The translations under genes were made by a program, and so were the position numbers. Positions 8,823-15,818 of a stretch of 64,000 nucleotides of DNA are shown here, one piece after another. Source of the DNA: F23-D06 sp947167635 (GTDB lineage: Bacteria > Bacteroidota > Bacteroidia > Bacteroidales > WCHB1-69); NCBI GenBank assembly GCA_947167635.1, contig CAMVIT010000004.1:1-64000 (forward strand), written 5' to 3'. A model generated the notes under the pieces. That model was not told the DNA's origin, made no database searches, and saw nothing but the letters and a program-made list of their open reading frames with translations. Numbering within the stretch: the stretch's first letter is position 1; each line of letters starts with the position of its first letter.

Positions 8823-11800
8823 ATGTACAAGATTCAGAGTCACCCGATTCTCTCCATCCCTGTCGGTGATGAAGTGACCTTTGAATTTAAAGGCCAGCAA
8901 GTAAAAGCACAAAAAGGTTATACCATCGCGGCAGCGTTGCACCAAGCCGGTTTCCCCATCCACAGCCACAGTCTCACGGGCCGCGAGCGCAGCATGGACT
9001 GCGGTATCGGCAAGTGCGGTGCCTGCGAAATGCTCGTTGATGGCGAAGTGAAGCGCATCTGCATCACTAAGGTCGATGGCGTGCGCAAGGTGGAAGAAAT
9101 CAGCCATGACTATCTCTCCGAAACGGCTTCCGACTCCCCGGATAAACCTCAGGTGCGCATCTATAAGACTGAGGTCGCCATCATCGGTGCCGGTCCCGCA
9201 GGCTTGGCATGCCGCGAGCAACTCAACAAACTCGGCATCCCTAACATTGTGATCGACAACAATGACCGTATTGGCGGCCAGTTCACCATGCAGACCCACC
9301 AGTTTTTCTTCTTCGAGAAGGAGCAGAAATACGGTGGCATGCGTGGCTTCGACATCGCCAAGACCCTCGCCGGTGACGACCACTCGGGTATTCTGCTCAA
9401 CAGCACCGTGTGGGATATTCTCGAGGGCAAGCGCGTGGCGGCAAAGAATATGGAGGACAACTCCCTCTTCTATGTCGATGCCAACTATCTGGTTGTCGCC
9501 ACTGGCGCCTTTCCCTTCATGCCCACTTTTGAGAACGACGACTTGCCCGGCGTCTATACCGCCGCTGTGGTGCAGAAGATGATGAATCTGCAACATACCC
9601 TGCTCGGCAAGCGTATCCTCACCATCGGGGCCGGCAACATCGGCTACCTCACCTCCTACCAGGCCATGCAGGCCGGAGCGCAGGTGGTGGCCATTGTGGA
9701 GGCCATGGACCACGAGGGTGGCTTCCCTGTGCAGGCCAACCGCGTGCGCCGTCTCGGCATCCCCATCCTCACGTCACATACCTTGTTGCGCGCTGTTCCC
9801 AATGAGGACCATACCGGCGTGGTGGGTGCCGTCATTGCCGAGTGCAAGAACTTCAAGCCCGTGCCCGGCACCGAGCGCATCATCAAAGACATAGACCTCA
9901 TCAATATCTGTACGGGCCTCAAGCCCGATGACCAGCTGCTCCGCAAGGGCAAGGTTACCTTCGGTCTCCATACCTTCGGTATCGGTGACGCCACCCGTGT
10001 GGGTGAAGGCACCTGTGCCGTGCTCCGCGGCAGACAAGCCGCCCTTGAAATCGCCATGGAGGCCGGCGTGCGCTTCAACTACGACGACTACTTAGCCGTC
10101 ACCAAGGACTACGCCGACTCGCAACAGCATCCCGTGCGTGTGCTTGACAAGCCCAACCGCCCTACCGGCGAACGCCTGCAGAAACCCTTCGTCATGGCCG
10201 ATTGCCTCTATGGGTTCGCTTGCAATCCCTGCTCCTTCGCCTGCCCGCAAGGCGCCATCACCAAGTCGGCGACCAACTGCGTGCCCCAAATCGATTACGA
10301 CAAGTGCATTGGCTGCATGAAGTGCGTCAACCATTGTCCCGGCCTCGCTCTGTTTGGATACAACCTGCCCAAAAACTGGCTGTTCCTGCCTTTCGAGTAC
10401 GAAGCGGAGGAGAATGCCGAGGTGGTCTTGGTCAACGACCGTGGCGAGAACATCGGCACGGGTGTCATCGAGCGCATCACCAAGGGCGAGAACAAAACCC
10501 ACGTGGCTCGCGTGCGCGCTCTTGACCTCACGGGCGAGGCCTTGATCGATGTCACCGGCTTTGTGCTGAAAGACCGCTATCCCAAGCCCCTGCATTGGGA
10601 GGAACTTGACGCCAAAGAGGCCGCTCCCGCCTACGTCTGCCACTGTGATGATGTCCAGATCGAGACGTTGCTCAAGGCTGTGGAGGGCAAGAAGATCATC
10701 TCTGTTGATGAGCTGAAGCACATCACGCGCATCGGCATGGGTCCGTGCCGTGGCAAGCGGTGCATCCCGCGCGTCAAGCAGCTTCTCGCCGGCTACGGCG
10801 TGGAAGTGGTGGGCGACGCCACCCCGCGTGGTCCGCTCTCTTCGCAACTCAACATCGGCGAGCTCTGTCCGGGCGACAAGCCGGCGGAATTCGTCACCAA
10901 CGTCAACGGTGCGCCCACCCGCAAGGTGGAATGCGATGTCTTTGTGGCTGGCGGCGGCATCACCGGCAGCGGCCTGTTCCGCTATTTCTCCGAAGCCGGC
11001 AAAAAGACTGTGCTCTGCAACGCTGAGCGCGGCTCTTCATGGCGCTGCATCGGTGGCGGTCGTCCTGGCTTCTCTGTGCCTGAAATCGCCGACATCGCCG
11101 TCCACAACCGCGTTATCTTCGAGGAGATCCAAAAGCATTACAACATCCACTACAAGCCCACCCGCTATGTGAGCTTCGCCCATGACGAGGCCAACTATAA
11201 GGCGTTGGAGAAATCCCTCGGCTGGTCAAACGGCTACATGGTCGATAAGAAGGACTTTGTGAAGGAGGTCTCCCCCTATTTCAACACGAACCTCGACACC
11301 TACCAGGCTGCTTGCATCACCACCGAGTGCTGGCAGGCCACGCCCGGCCCGACCATTCACTACATCCGCAATATCGCCATCGAGCACGGCGGCACGCTTC
11401 TCGAGGACTGCCGTCTGTTGGAGGTGCAGCGCACCGCCAAGGGTTTCATGGCCTTGGTGCTCACGCACGACAAGGAGTATGTGGAATACCATTGCGAGCA
11501 CTTCGTCAACGCCTTGGGACCCAACGCCAGCAAGTTCGCCCGTCAGTTGGGCCTTGAAATTGGCCTCTATCCCATCAAACACCAGGCCTTCATCACGCAC
11601 CGCCTGCCGATGTTAGGCATCAATGGCGATTCGCTTGACATGCTCATCGACCGCCGCAAATACAAAGGATTCTCGGCTGTCTATGGCCAGCAGTTTGCGG
11701 AGACCGGCCAGATCATCGGCTGTGCTTCACCCGCCTTCGAGAACCAGGAGGCCGGCAAGGAGCTCAAGTTCAACACCAAGGAGTTCTTGGAAGTGTGTGC

Positions 11801-12056
11801 CGAGATGTTCGTCGATTGGATTCCGCAGCTGAAGAATGTCAGCTTCCAGGCCACCTGGGCCGGCTACTACACGGAGCCGCGCTACATCGTGGACCCGGAC
11901 AATGGCTTGCTCGTCGGCATGCGCGGCCACGGCTTCATGTTAGGGCAGTACTTGGCCAAGATCTATGTCGATAAGTACCTCGGCCGTCCGTGTCCCGACT
12001 ACATGAGCCGCCTTGCCATTACCGGCGACGGTCTCAGCGAGAACGCGTTCCAGTAG
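8823..12056 (+). CDS. Single-chain five-domain FAD/Fe-S dehydrogenase (HcnABC / sarcosine oxidase / D-hydroxyproline dehydrogenase-like)
   Basis: A 1077-residue fusion. Residues 1-97 are a plant-type [2Fe-2S] ferredoxin module (DCGIGKCGACEMLVDG). Residues 113-430 are a two-dinucleotide-binding flavoprotein (IIGAGPAGLACREQL for FAD, ILTIGAGNIGYL for the second site). Residues 458-510 hold cysteine motifs for two ferredoxin-type clusters (CNPCSFACP, CIGCMKCVNHCPG). Residues 604-660 are a BFD-like [2Fe-2S] domain (CHCDD, GPCRGKRC). Residues 702-1060 are a DAO-family FAD amine dehydrogenase (VAGGGITGSGLFRYF). In related systems these modules are separate subunits (HcnA/B/C, opine oxidase, hydroxyproline dehydrogenase alpha/beta/gamma). 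An amino-acid or N-methyl-amino-acid dehydrogenase passing electrons through a built-in Fe-S chain is likely; the substrate cannot be read from sequence. No signal peptide, so cytoplasmic. Monocistronic. Confidence 0.85.
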   Translation: MYKIQSHPILSIPVGDEVTFEFKGQQVKAQKGYTIAAALHQAGFPIHSHSLTGRERSMDCGIGKCGACEMLVDGEVKRICITKVDGVRKVEEISHDYLSETASDSPDKPQVRIYKTEVAIIGAGPAGLACREQLNKLGIPNIVIDNNDRIGGQFTMQTHQFFFFEKEQKYGGMRGFDIAKTLAGDDHSGILLNSTVWDILEGKRVAAKNMEDNSLFYVDANYLVVATGAFPFMPTFENDDLPGVYTAAVVQKMMNLQHTLLGKRILTIGAGNIGYLTSYQAMQAGAQVVAIVEAMDHEGGFPVQANRVRRLGIPILTSHTLLRAVPNEDHTGVVGAVIAECKNFKPVPGTERIIKDIDLINICTGLKPDDQLLRKGKVTFGLHTFGIGDATRVGEGTCAVLRGRQAALEIAMEAGVRFNYDDYLAVTKDYADSQQHPVRVLDKPNRPTGERLQKPFVMADCLYGFACNPCSFACPQGAITKSATNCVPQIDYDKCIGCMKCVNHCPGLALFGYNLPKNWLFLPFEYEAEENAEVVLVNDRGENIGTGVIERITKGENKTHVARVRALDLTGEALIDVTGFVLKDRYPKPLHWEELDAKEAAPAYVCHCDDVQIETLLKAVEGKKIISVDELKHITRIGMGPCRGKRCIPRVKQLLAGYGVEVVGDATPRGPLSSQLNIGELCPGDKPAEFVTNVNGAPTRKVECDVFVAGGGITGSGLFRYFSEAGKKTVLCNAERGSSWRCIGGGRPGFSVPEIADIAVHNRVIFEEIQKHYNIHYKPTRYVSFAHDEANYKALEKSLGWSNGYMVDKKDFVKEVSPYFNTNLDTYQAACITTECWQATPGPTIHYIRNIAIEHGGTLLEDCRLLEVQRTAKGFMALVLTHDKEYVEYHCEHFVNALGPNASKFARQLGLEIGLYPIKHQAFITHRLPMLGINGDSLDMLIDRRKYKGFSAVYGQQFAETGQIIGCASPAFENQEAGKELKFNTKEFLEVCAEMFVDWIPQLKNVSFQATWAGYYTEPRYIVDPDNGLLVGMRGHGFMLGQYLAKIYVDKYLGRPCPDYMSRLAITGDGLSENAFQ

Positions 12057-12077
12057 AGGATGGCAATAAAAGGAGAG

Positions 12078-12298
12078 TGCGTGCCTCCGGCACGCTTTTG
12101 TCCTGGGTGGCTGCTGAGCCTCGCACTGTCGTGTGGGGTTACTGAGGGCGAAAGGACAGTGAAGAACATCAGGTTGCCACTTTGTGGACTTTTTTGCATA
12201 CTCGGGCAGCTCCCGGAGGGAGCATCTCTCAGTAACCCCGCATGAAATGTGGGGTCGAGACGTGCGGTCGAGTGTGACAGCGTGCCGGAGGCACGCGC
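12078..12298. repeat. Left flank of transposase locus: one 71-bp unit plus 156-bp direct repeat
   Basis: Positions 12143-12298 are repeated at 13543-13698, an exact 1400-bp offset, with a single mismatch noted (12262 T versus 13662 C). The 156-bp segment contains hairpins GCTCCC/GGGAGC, an ACCCCGCA/TGTGGGGT stem and CGTGCC/GGCACG. It also carries CTCAGTAACCCC, the reverse complement of the array's GGGGTTACTGAG, so the hairpin unit is present inverted here. Just left of it (12078-12142) is one lone array-type unit. Confidence 0.85.
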
Positions 12299-12308
12299 CC
12301 TCCATGTA

Positions 12309-12758
12309 TCAATCCTTCAGAAAATACTCCTCCCTGATAGGAATTCCATTTTCCTCTAAAAATGCGCGGTACTCCTCGGCAAAACTCACTCTCTTGTGAT
12401 GTGCTTTCTGATTTCGGATATAATTCACTATCATTTTCTTGTCGCGGGCATTATAGGAAATGGCTGCGTATTCCCTGCCCCATCCGTTCCAGCTTGGAAA
12501 ATGAGGGTTCTCGCGAAGCCATCTGCTGGTGAAAGTTTTGATGGCCTGTACATAATTCGCCAAAGAGATGTCGGATGGCAAAGAGACGAGAATGTGTATA
12601 TGTTCTGGCATGCCGCCTATGCGGATGATTTTACCCCGAAGCGTTTCGGTCTGTTTCATAATCACAGCAAAGAGCTCGCGCTCATGCTCTTCGTTAATTG
12701 TTGGTTCACTGTAGTAGGTGCGGAAAACAAGATGGTATATAGATTGTATGTAACTCAT
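12309..12758 (-). CDS. IS200/RAYT-like Y1 (HUH) transposase
   Basis: A single-domain Y1 transposase of 149 residues, the usual size of IS200/RAYT proteins. N-terminal YHLVFRT is typical of the family. The HUH metal motif is His53-Ile-His55 (MPEHIHILVSL), and the likely nucleophile is Tyr113 (VNYIRNQKAHHK). Such enzymes cut and rejoin single-stranded DNA at hairpins. The gene is intact. It lies between convergent genes and is bracketed by direct repeats, with ten hairpin units upstream of its start. That layout matches a REP-associated tyrosine transposase (RAYT) better than an autonomous IS200 element, though the distinction needs phylogeny. The start codon touches a 24-bp perfect palindrome. 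Confidence 0.85.
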   Translation of the reverse strand: MSYIQSIYHLVFRTYYSEPTINEEHERELFAVIMKQTETLRGKIIRIGGMPEHIHILVSLPSDISLANYVQAIKTFTSRWLRENPHFPSWNGWGREYAAISYNARDKKMIVNYIRNQKAHHKRVSFAEEYRAFLEENGIPIREEYFLKD

Positions 12759-12781
12759 AATATTTCGTTAACGAAATATTA
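12758..12781. promoter_or_regulatory. 24-bp perfect palindrome at the transposase start codon
   Basis: TAATATTTCGTT followed by its exact reverse complement, with no loop. It shares one base with the transposase ATG (12756-12758, minus strand). The position suits an operator or a translation-blocking hairpin for the transposase; this is inference. Confidence 0.55.
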
Positions 12782-12863
12782 ATTTATTTATTGTGTAAAA
12801 AAAAATCCACATTAAATAATTTCTGTATGTGGAAACTAAGAGCGGTGATAAACCAGCTGATGA

Positions 12864-13541
12864 GTCCTGCGTGGCTGCTGTGCCCCGCACTGTCGTGTGG
12901 GGTTACTGAGAGTATGTGCCCCCGGCACATCTTTGTCCTGTATTGCTGCCGTGCCCCACACTGTCGTTTGGGGCTGCTGAGAGTGTGTACCTCCGGCACG
13001 CTATTGTTCAGTGTGGCCGCCGTGCCTCACACTGTCGTGTGGGGTTGCTGAGAGTGCGTGCCTCCGGCACATCATTGTCTTGCGTGGCTGCTGTGCCCCA
13101 CACTGTCGTGTGGGGTTACTGAGAGCTCGTGCCTCCGGCACTCCATGGCGTGGTGTGGCCGCTGTACCCCATACTGTCGTGTGGGGTTATTGAGAGTATG
13201 TGCCTCCGGCACGCTTTTGTCCTGCGTTGCTGCCGTGCCCCGCACTGTCGTGTGGGGTTACTGAGAGTATGTGCCTCTGGCACTCTATGGCGTGGTGTGG
13301 TCGCCGTGCCCCACACTGTCGTGTGGGGTTACTGAGATGGCGTGCCGGAGGCACGCCATTGTTCTGTGTCGCTGCTGTGTCCTCACACTGTCGTGTGGGG
13401 TTGAGAGTATGTGCCTCCGGCACTCTATGGTGTGGTGTGGTCGCCGTGCCCCACACTGTCGTGTGGGGTTACTGAGAGTGCGTGCCTCCGGCACTCTATG
13501 GCGTGGTGTGGCTGCTGTGCCCCATACTGTCGTGTGGGGTG
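12864..13541. repeat. Array of ten 71-bp two-hairpin repeats next to the transposase
   Basis: The anchor CTGTCG recurs at 12890, 12961, 13032, 13103, 13174, 13245, 13316, 13388, 13456 and 13527: period 71 bp except 72 and 68 around one variant unit. Each unit has two hairpins. One is GTGCC-TCC-GGCAC (for example 13058-13070); the other is CCCCACAC-TGTC-GTGTGGGG (for example 13096-13115). GGGGTTACTGAGAG joins them. At 13337-13358 the first hairpin is reversed (CGTGCC-GGA-GGCACG). Substitutions often fall in linkers while the stems persist. Overlapping ORFs in the array are by-products of the repeat. The rest of the intergenic stretch (12782-12863) holds no gene. Confidence 0.9.
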
Positions 13542-13542
13542 C

Positions 13543-13698
13543 TGAGGGCGAAAGGACAGTGAAGAACATCAGGTTGCCACTTTGTGGACTTTTTTGCATA
13601 CTCGGGCAGCTCCCGGAGGGAGCATCTCTCAGTAACCCCGCATGAAATGTGGGGTCGAGACGCGCGGTCGAGTGTGACAGCGTGCCGGAGGCACGCGC
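13543..13698. repeat. Right copy of the 156-bp direct repeat flanking the transposase locus
   Basis: Nearly identical to 12143-12298. It ends the 71-bp array and carries the array's CCCC/GGGG hairpin in inverted orientation (AACCCCGCATGAAATGTGGGG), so the array is capped by an opposing unit as in REPIN-like arrangements. Nothing gene-like lies between it and the tonB stop at 13779. Confidence 0.85.
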
Positions 13699-13778
13699 TC
13701 TCTACAGGCCGCTAAGCCTGCGAAGACGTATGAGAATGACGAAAACCAACTGGAGCGTCAGGTCAGTTTCTGTAGTAA

Positions 13779-14483
13779 TTATTTGAAAATAATCACACGC
13801 AGCTCCTCCTTGCCGGGCTTGTAGCGGGCCTGTTTGGCCTGTGCGAGGCATTGCGCCTGGATGGTGCTGTTGGTGATGGTGGTCTTGAATTTGGAGGTGT
13901 TGATGACACGGGCGCTGATGACGTTGCCCTCTTCGGTGACGTGGACCTCCACGCAGACCTGTCCCTCCTCGTTGACGGTGGTGTTGATGTTGTTGATCAT
14001 CCCTCGGGAGCCGGTGCCGTAGCCGACGCCGCCGCCATGGCCGCCGCCGGTGCCGGGACCGAGGCCGGAGCCTTCGCCGGAACCGATGCCCGAGCCGGAG
14101 CCGCCGCCCGAGCCGGAGCCGCCGCGTCCCCTGTACATCGCCGACTGGTCGGGCTTGGGAGTGGAGACGGCCGGTTGGCTGTTGGTGGTGGAGGGCTTGT
14201 CGGAACGGGCCACGGAGGGGGCGTCCTGGGCGTTCTGTGTGGCGTAGGTCTGGCCTGATGGCGTGCGCGAGGAGGTCTTTGTGGGCTCGGGTGTGCCGCC
14301 ACCGCCGCCACCGCCGGCATACTCCGCAATATCGACGTAGAAGGTCTTCTTGGGCGGGGGTGGGGGAATGACGGACTTGAGCCCGAAGGTGAGCAACAGC
14401 ACAATGATCAATATCATCGCACCGATGGATGCGCTGCCCGAAATCAGGTCGTCCTTGGTGTTATGGTCGAGTTCTTTTTTCAT
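13779..14483 (-). CDS. tonB: TonB-like energy transducer
   Basis: A 234-residue inner-membrane protein. A short cytoplasmic segment is followed by one transmembrane helix (residues about 20-40, MILIIVLLLTFGLKSVI). A proline run (PPPPPKK) and a long glycine/serine-rich periplasmic linker (about 55-165) follow, then a C-terminal TonB-type domain (VCVEVHVTEEGNVISARV to the end). TonB links the proton-motive force to outer-membrane TonB-dependent receptors such as the one at 27304-29799. The start overlaps the exbD stop by 4 nt (ATGA), and the order exbB-exbD-tonB supports the call. The linker is unusually glycine-rich rather than the classical proline/lysine type. Confidence 0.8.
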   Translation of the reverse strand: MKKELDHNTKDDLISGSASIGAMILIIVLLLTFGLKSVIPPPPPKKTFYVDIAEYAGGGGGGGTPEPTKTSSRTPSGQTYATQNAQDAPSVARSDKPSTTNSQPAVSTPKPDQSAMYRGRGGSGSGGGSGSGIGSGEGSGLGPGTGGGHGGGVGYGTGSRGMINNINTTVNEEGQVCVEVHVTEEGNVISARVINTSKFKTTITNSTIQAQCLAQAKQARYKPGKEELRVIIFK

Positions 14484-14920
14484 TTTCCTTCAGTGGCAAG
14501 TACCATTTTATACCGGTCGTCCTCCGGAAACGATTCGTTGAGCTGGTTGAGCACGTCCATGAGCGCCACGACGTTCTCGACGGGCACGCTCTTGTCGGCG
14601 CGCAGGATGATGGAACGCATGCCGGAGTCGTCGCGTGCGGCCGCCTCCTGCAGGGCGGGCAGCAGCATGTCGTATGGGATGGGCTGCGCATTGGAACCTT
14701 CCGGATTCACAAAATAGAGCAGGTCTTCGTTGATATACACCTCGATGTTCTTCGACACCAACTGCTTGTCGGAATCGCTCTTCGGCAGCACCAGGTTGAT
14801 GGCGTTGGGCGAAACCATGGTCGAGGTGAGCATGAAGAAGATCAACAGCAAGAACACCAAGTCCGACATGGAGGTGGCGCTGAAGGTCGTGTCGATCTTG
14901 TTTTGCATCTTGATTGCCAT
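14480..14920 (-). CDS. exbD: ExbD/TolR-type biopolymer transport protein
   Basis: A 146-residue protein with one N-terminal transmembrane helix (MSDLVFLLLIFFMLTSTMV, residues about 18-37) containing the conserved Asp21 of the ExbD/TolR proton path (SDLVFLLLIFF). A periplasmic domain follows. It works with ExbB to power TonB. It lies 18 nt after exbB and overlaps tonB by 4 nt. Length is normal for the family. Confidence 0.9.
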   Translation of the reverse strand: MAIKMQNKIDTTFSATSMSDLVFLLLIFFMLTSTMVSPNAINLVLPKSDSDKQLVSKNIEVYINEDLLYFVNPEGSNAQPIPYDMLLPALQEAAARDDSGMRSIILRADKSVPVENVVALMDVLNQLNESFPEDDRYKMVLATEGK

Positions 14921-14938
14921 AGTGCAGGGTGTTATGGG

Positions 14939-15637
14939 TTAGACGTTCTCGTGGAGCAGGTCCATGAACTCCGTGGTGCGGATTTCGAGCATATAGACCA
15001 CGTTGGAGATCTTGGAGACAATCATGTTGTGGAACACGAGGGCCAGCACGCCGACAATCAGACCGGCCACGGTGGTGATCATGGCGGTGTAGATGCCGGA
15101 CGACAGGGTGCCGATGTTGAAGTTGTTGGGGTCGGCGGCCATGTTGTGGAAGGCGGAAACCATACCCACGACGGTGCCTAAGAAGCCCATCATCGGGGCG
15201 ATGGCGGCGATGGTGGCCAAGGCGGAGACGCCCTTCTCCAGACGGCCCACTTCGATGTTGCCCTCGTTCTCCACGGCTGTGCGGATGTCGTCCAACGGAC
15301 GCCCGATGCGCGACAGGCCCTTCTCAATCAAGCGCGCCGAAGGATTTTCGGTGCCTTTGCACAATGCCACGGCAGAGTCGAGCTTGCCGTCGTGAATGAA
15401 ATCGCGGATGTTGTTCATGAAGTTGTACTCCTCGCGCGAGGCACGGTTGAGAACCATCAGCTTCTTGATGAAAAGATAAATGGCAAATCCCAGCATCAAA
15501 AACAAGGGGATCATGATCCAAAGGCTGTTGAGGGCAAAGACCAATTTGAAGTAGGATGTCTCTTGCACCCCGGCGGTCTGTTCGGTCGCCACAGGTATCG
15601 TCTCGGTGGCAACCTGCAATAACATAAGGTGATTCAT
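14939..15637 (-). CDS. exbB: ExbB/MotA/TolQ-type proton channel protein
   Basis: A 232-residue protein. An N-terminal transmembrane segment (LWIMIPLFLMLGFAIYLFI) precedes a cytoplasmic region and two further helices with the family signature (LATIAAIAPMMGFLGTVVGM, then MITTVAGLIVGVLALVFHNM). It forms the pentameric stator around ExbD. First gene of the exbB-exbD-tonB operon, with a strong promoter directly upstream. Confidence 0.93.
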   Translation of the reverse strand: MNHLMLLQVATETIPVATEQTAGVQETSYFKLVFALNSLWIMIPLFLMLGFAIYLFIKKLMVLNRASREEYNFMNNIRDFIHDGKLDSAVALCKGTENPSARLIEKGLSRIGRPLDDIRTAVENEGNIEVGRLEKGVSALATIAAIAPMMGFLGTVVGMVSAFHNMAADPNNFNIGTLSSGIYTAMITTVAGLIVGVLALVFHNMIVSKISNVVYMLEIRTTEFMDLLHENV

Positions 15638-15656
15638 AGCTTCTAAAAAATTTCAG

Positions 15657-15687
15657 CAAAAATAGTATCTATTTCCTAAAAATCAAA
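15657..15687 (-). promoter_or_regulatory. Promoter of exbB-exbD-tonB
   Basis: On the minus strand, TTTG (15684-15687), a 19-nt gap and TATTTTTG (15657-15664) match TTTG-N19-TAnnTTTG exactly. The leader would be only about 15 nt. Confidence 0.8.
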
Positions 15688-15765
15688 AAGGAACGGCCCT
15701 TTTTTTCTAACATGGCATTGTTTATATTCTTTTGGGATTAACGGAAAGATTCCATTAAAATTGTC

Positions 15766-15773
15766 TATTTTTG
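15766..15773 (+). promoter_or_regulatory. -7 promoter box of ftsK
   Basis: TATTTTTG matches TAnnTTTG. It overlaps the longest possible ORF start (TTG at 15771), which therefore cannot be the start; the ATG at 15819 is about 40 nt downstream. Confidence 0.6.
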
Positions 15774-15818
15774 CTTTCCTTAGCGAAAAATCCACATTTG
15801 TCAACCCCCTTTCCCGCG

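Noticed and set aside
12864..13541. Possible CRISPR array
   Set aside because: The units repeat over their whole 71 bp with no unique spacers, and there are no cas genes nearby.
12791..13645. Several overlapping Cys/Arg-rich ORFs of 60-124 residues in both strands
   Set aside because: They only translate the 71-bp hairpin array. The repeated peptide (CPTLSCGV, RASGTL) follows the period and no start signal or family fits.
13779..15637. TolQ-TolR-TolA system instead of ExbB-ExbD-TonB
   Set aside because: The third gene has a TonB-type C-terminal domain and no TolB or Pal gene follows, so the TonB reading is preferred.
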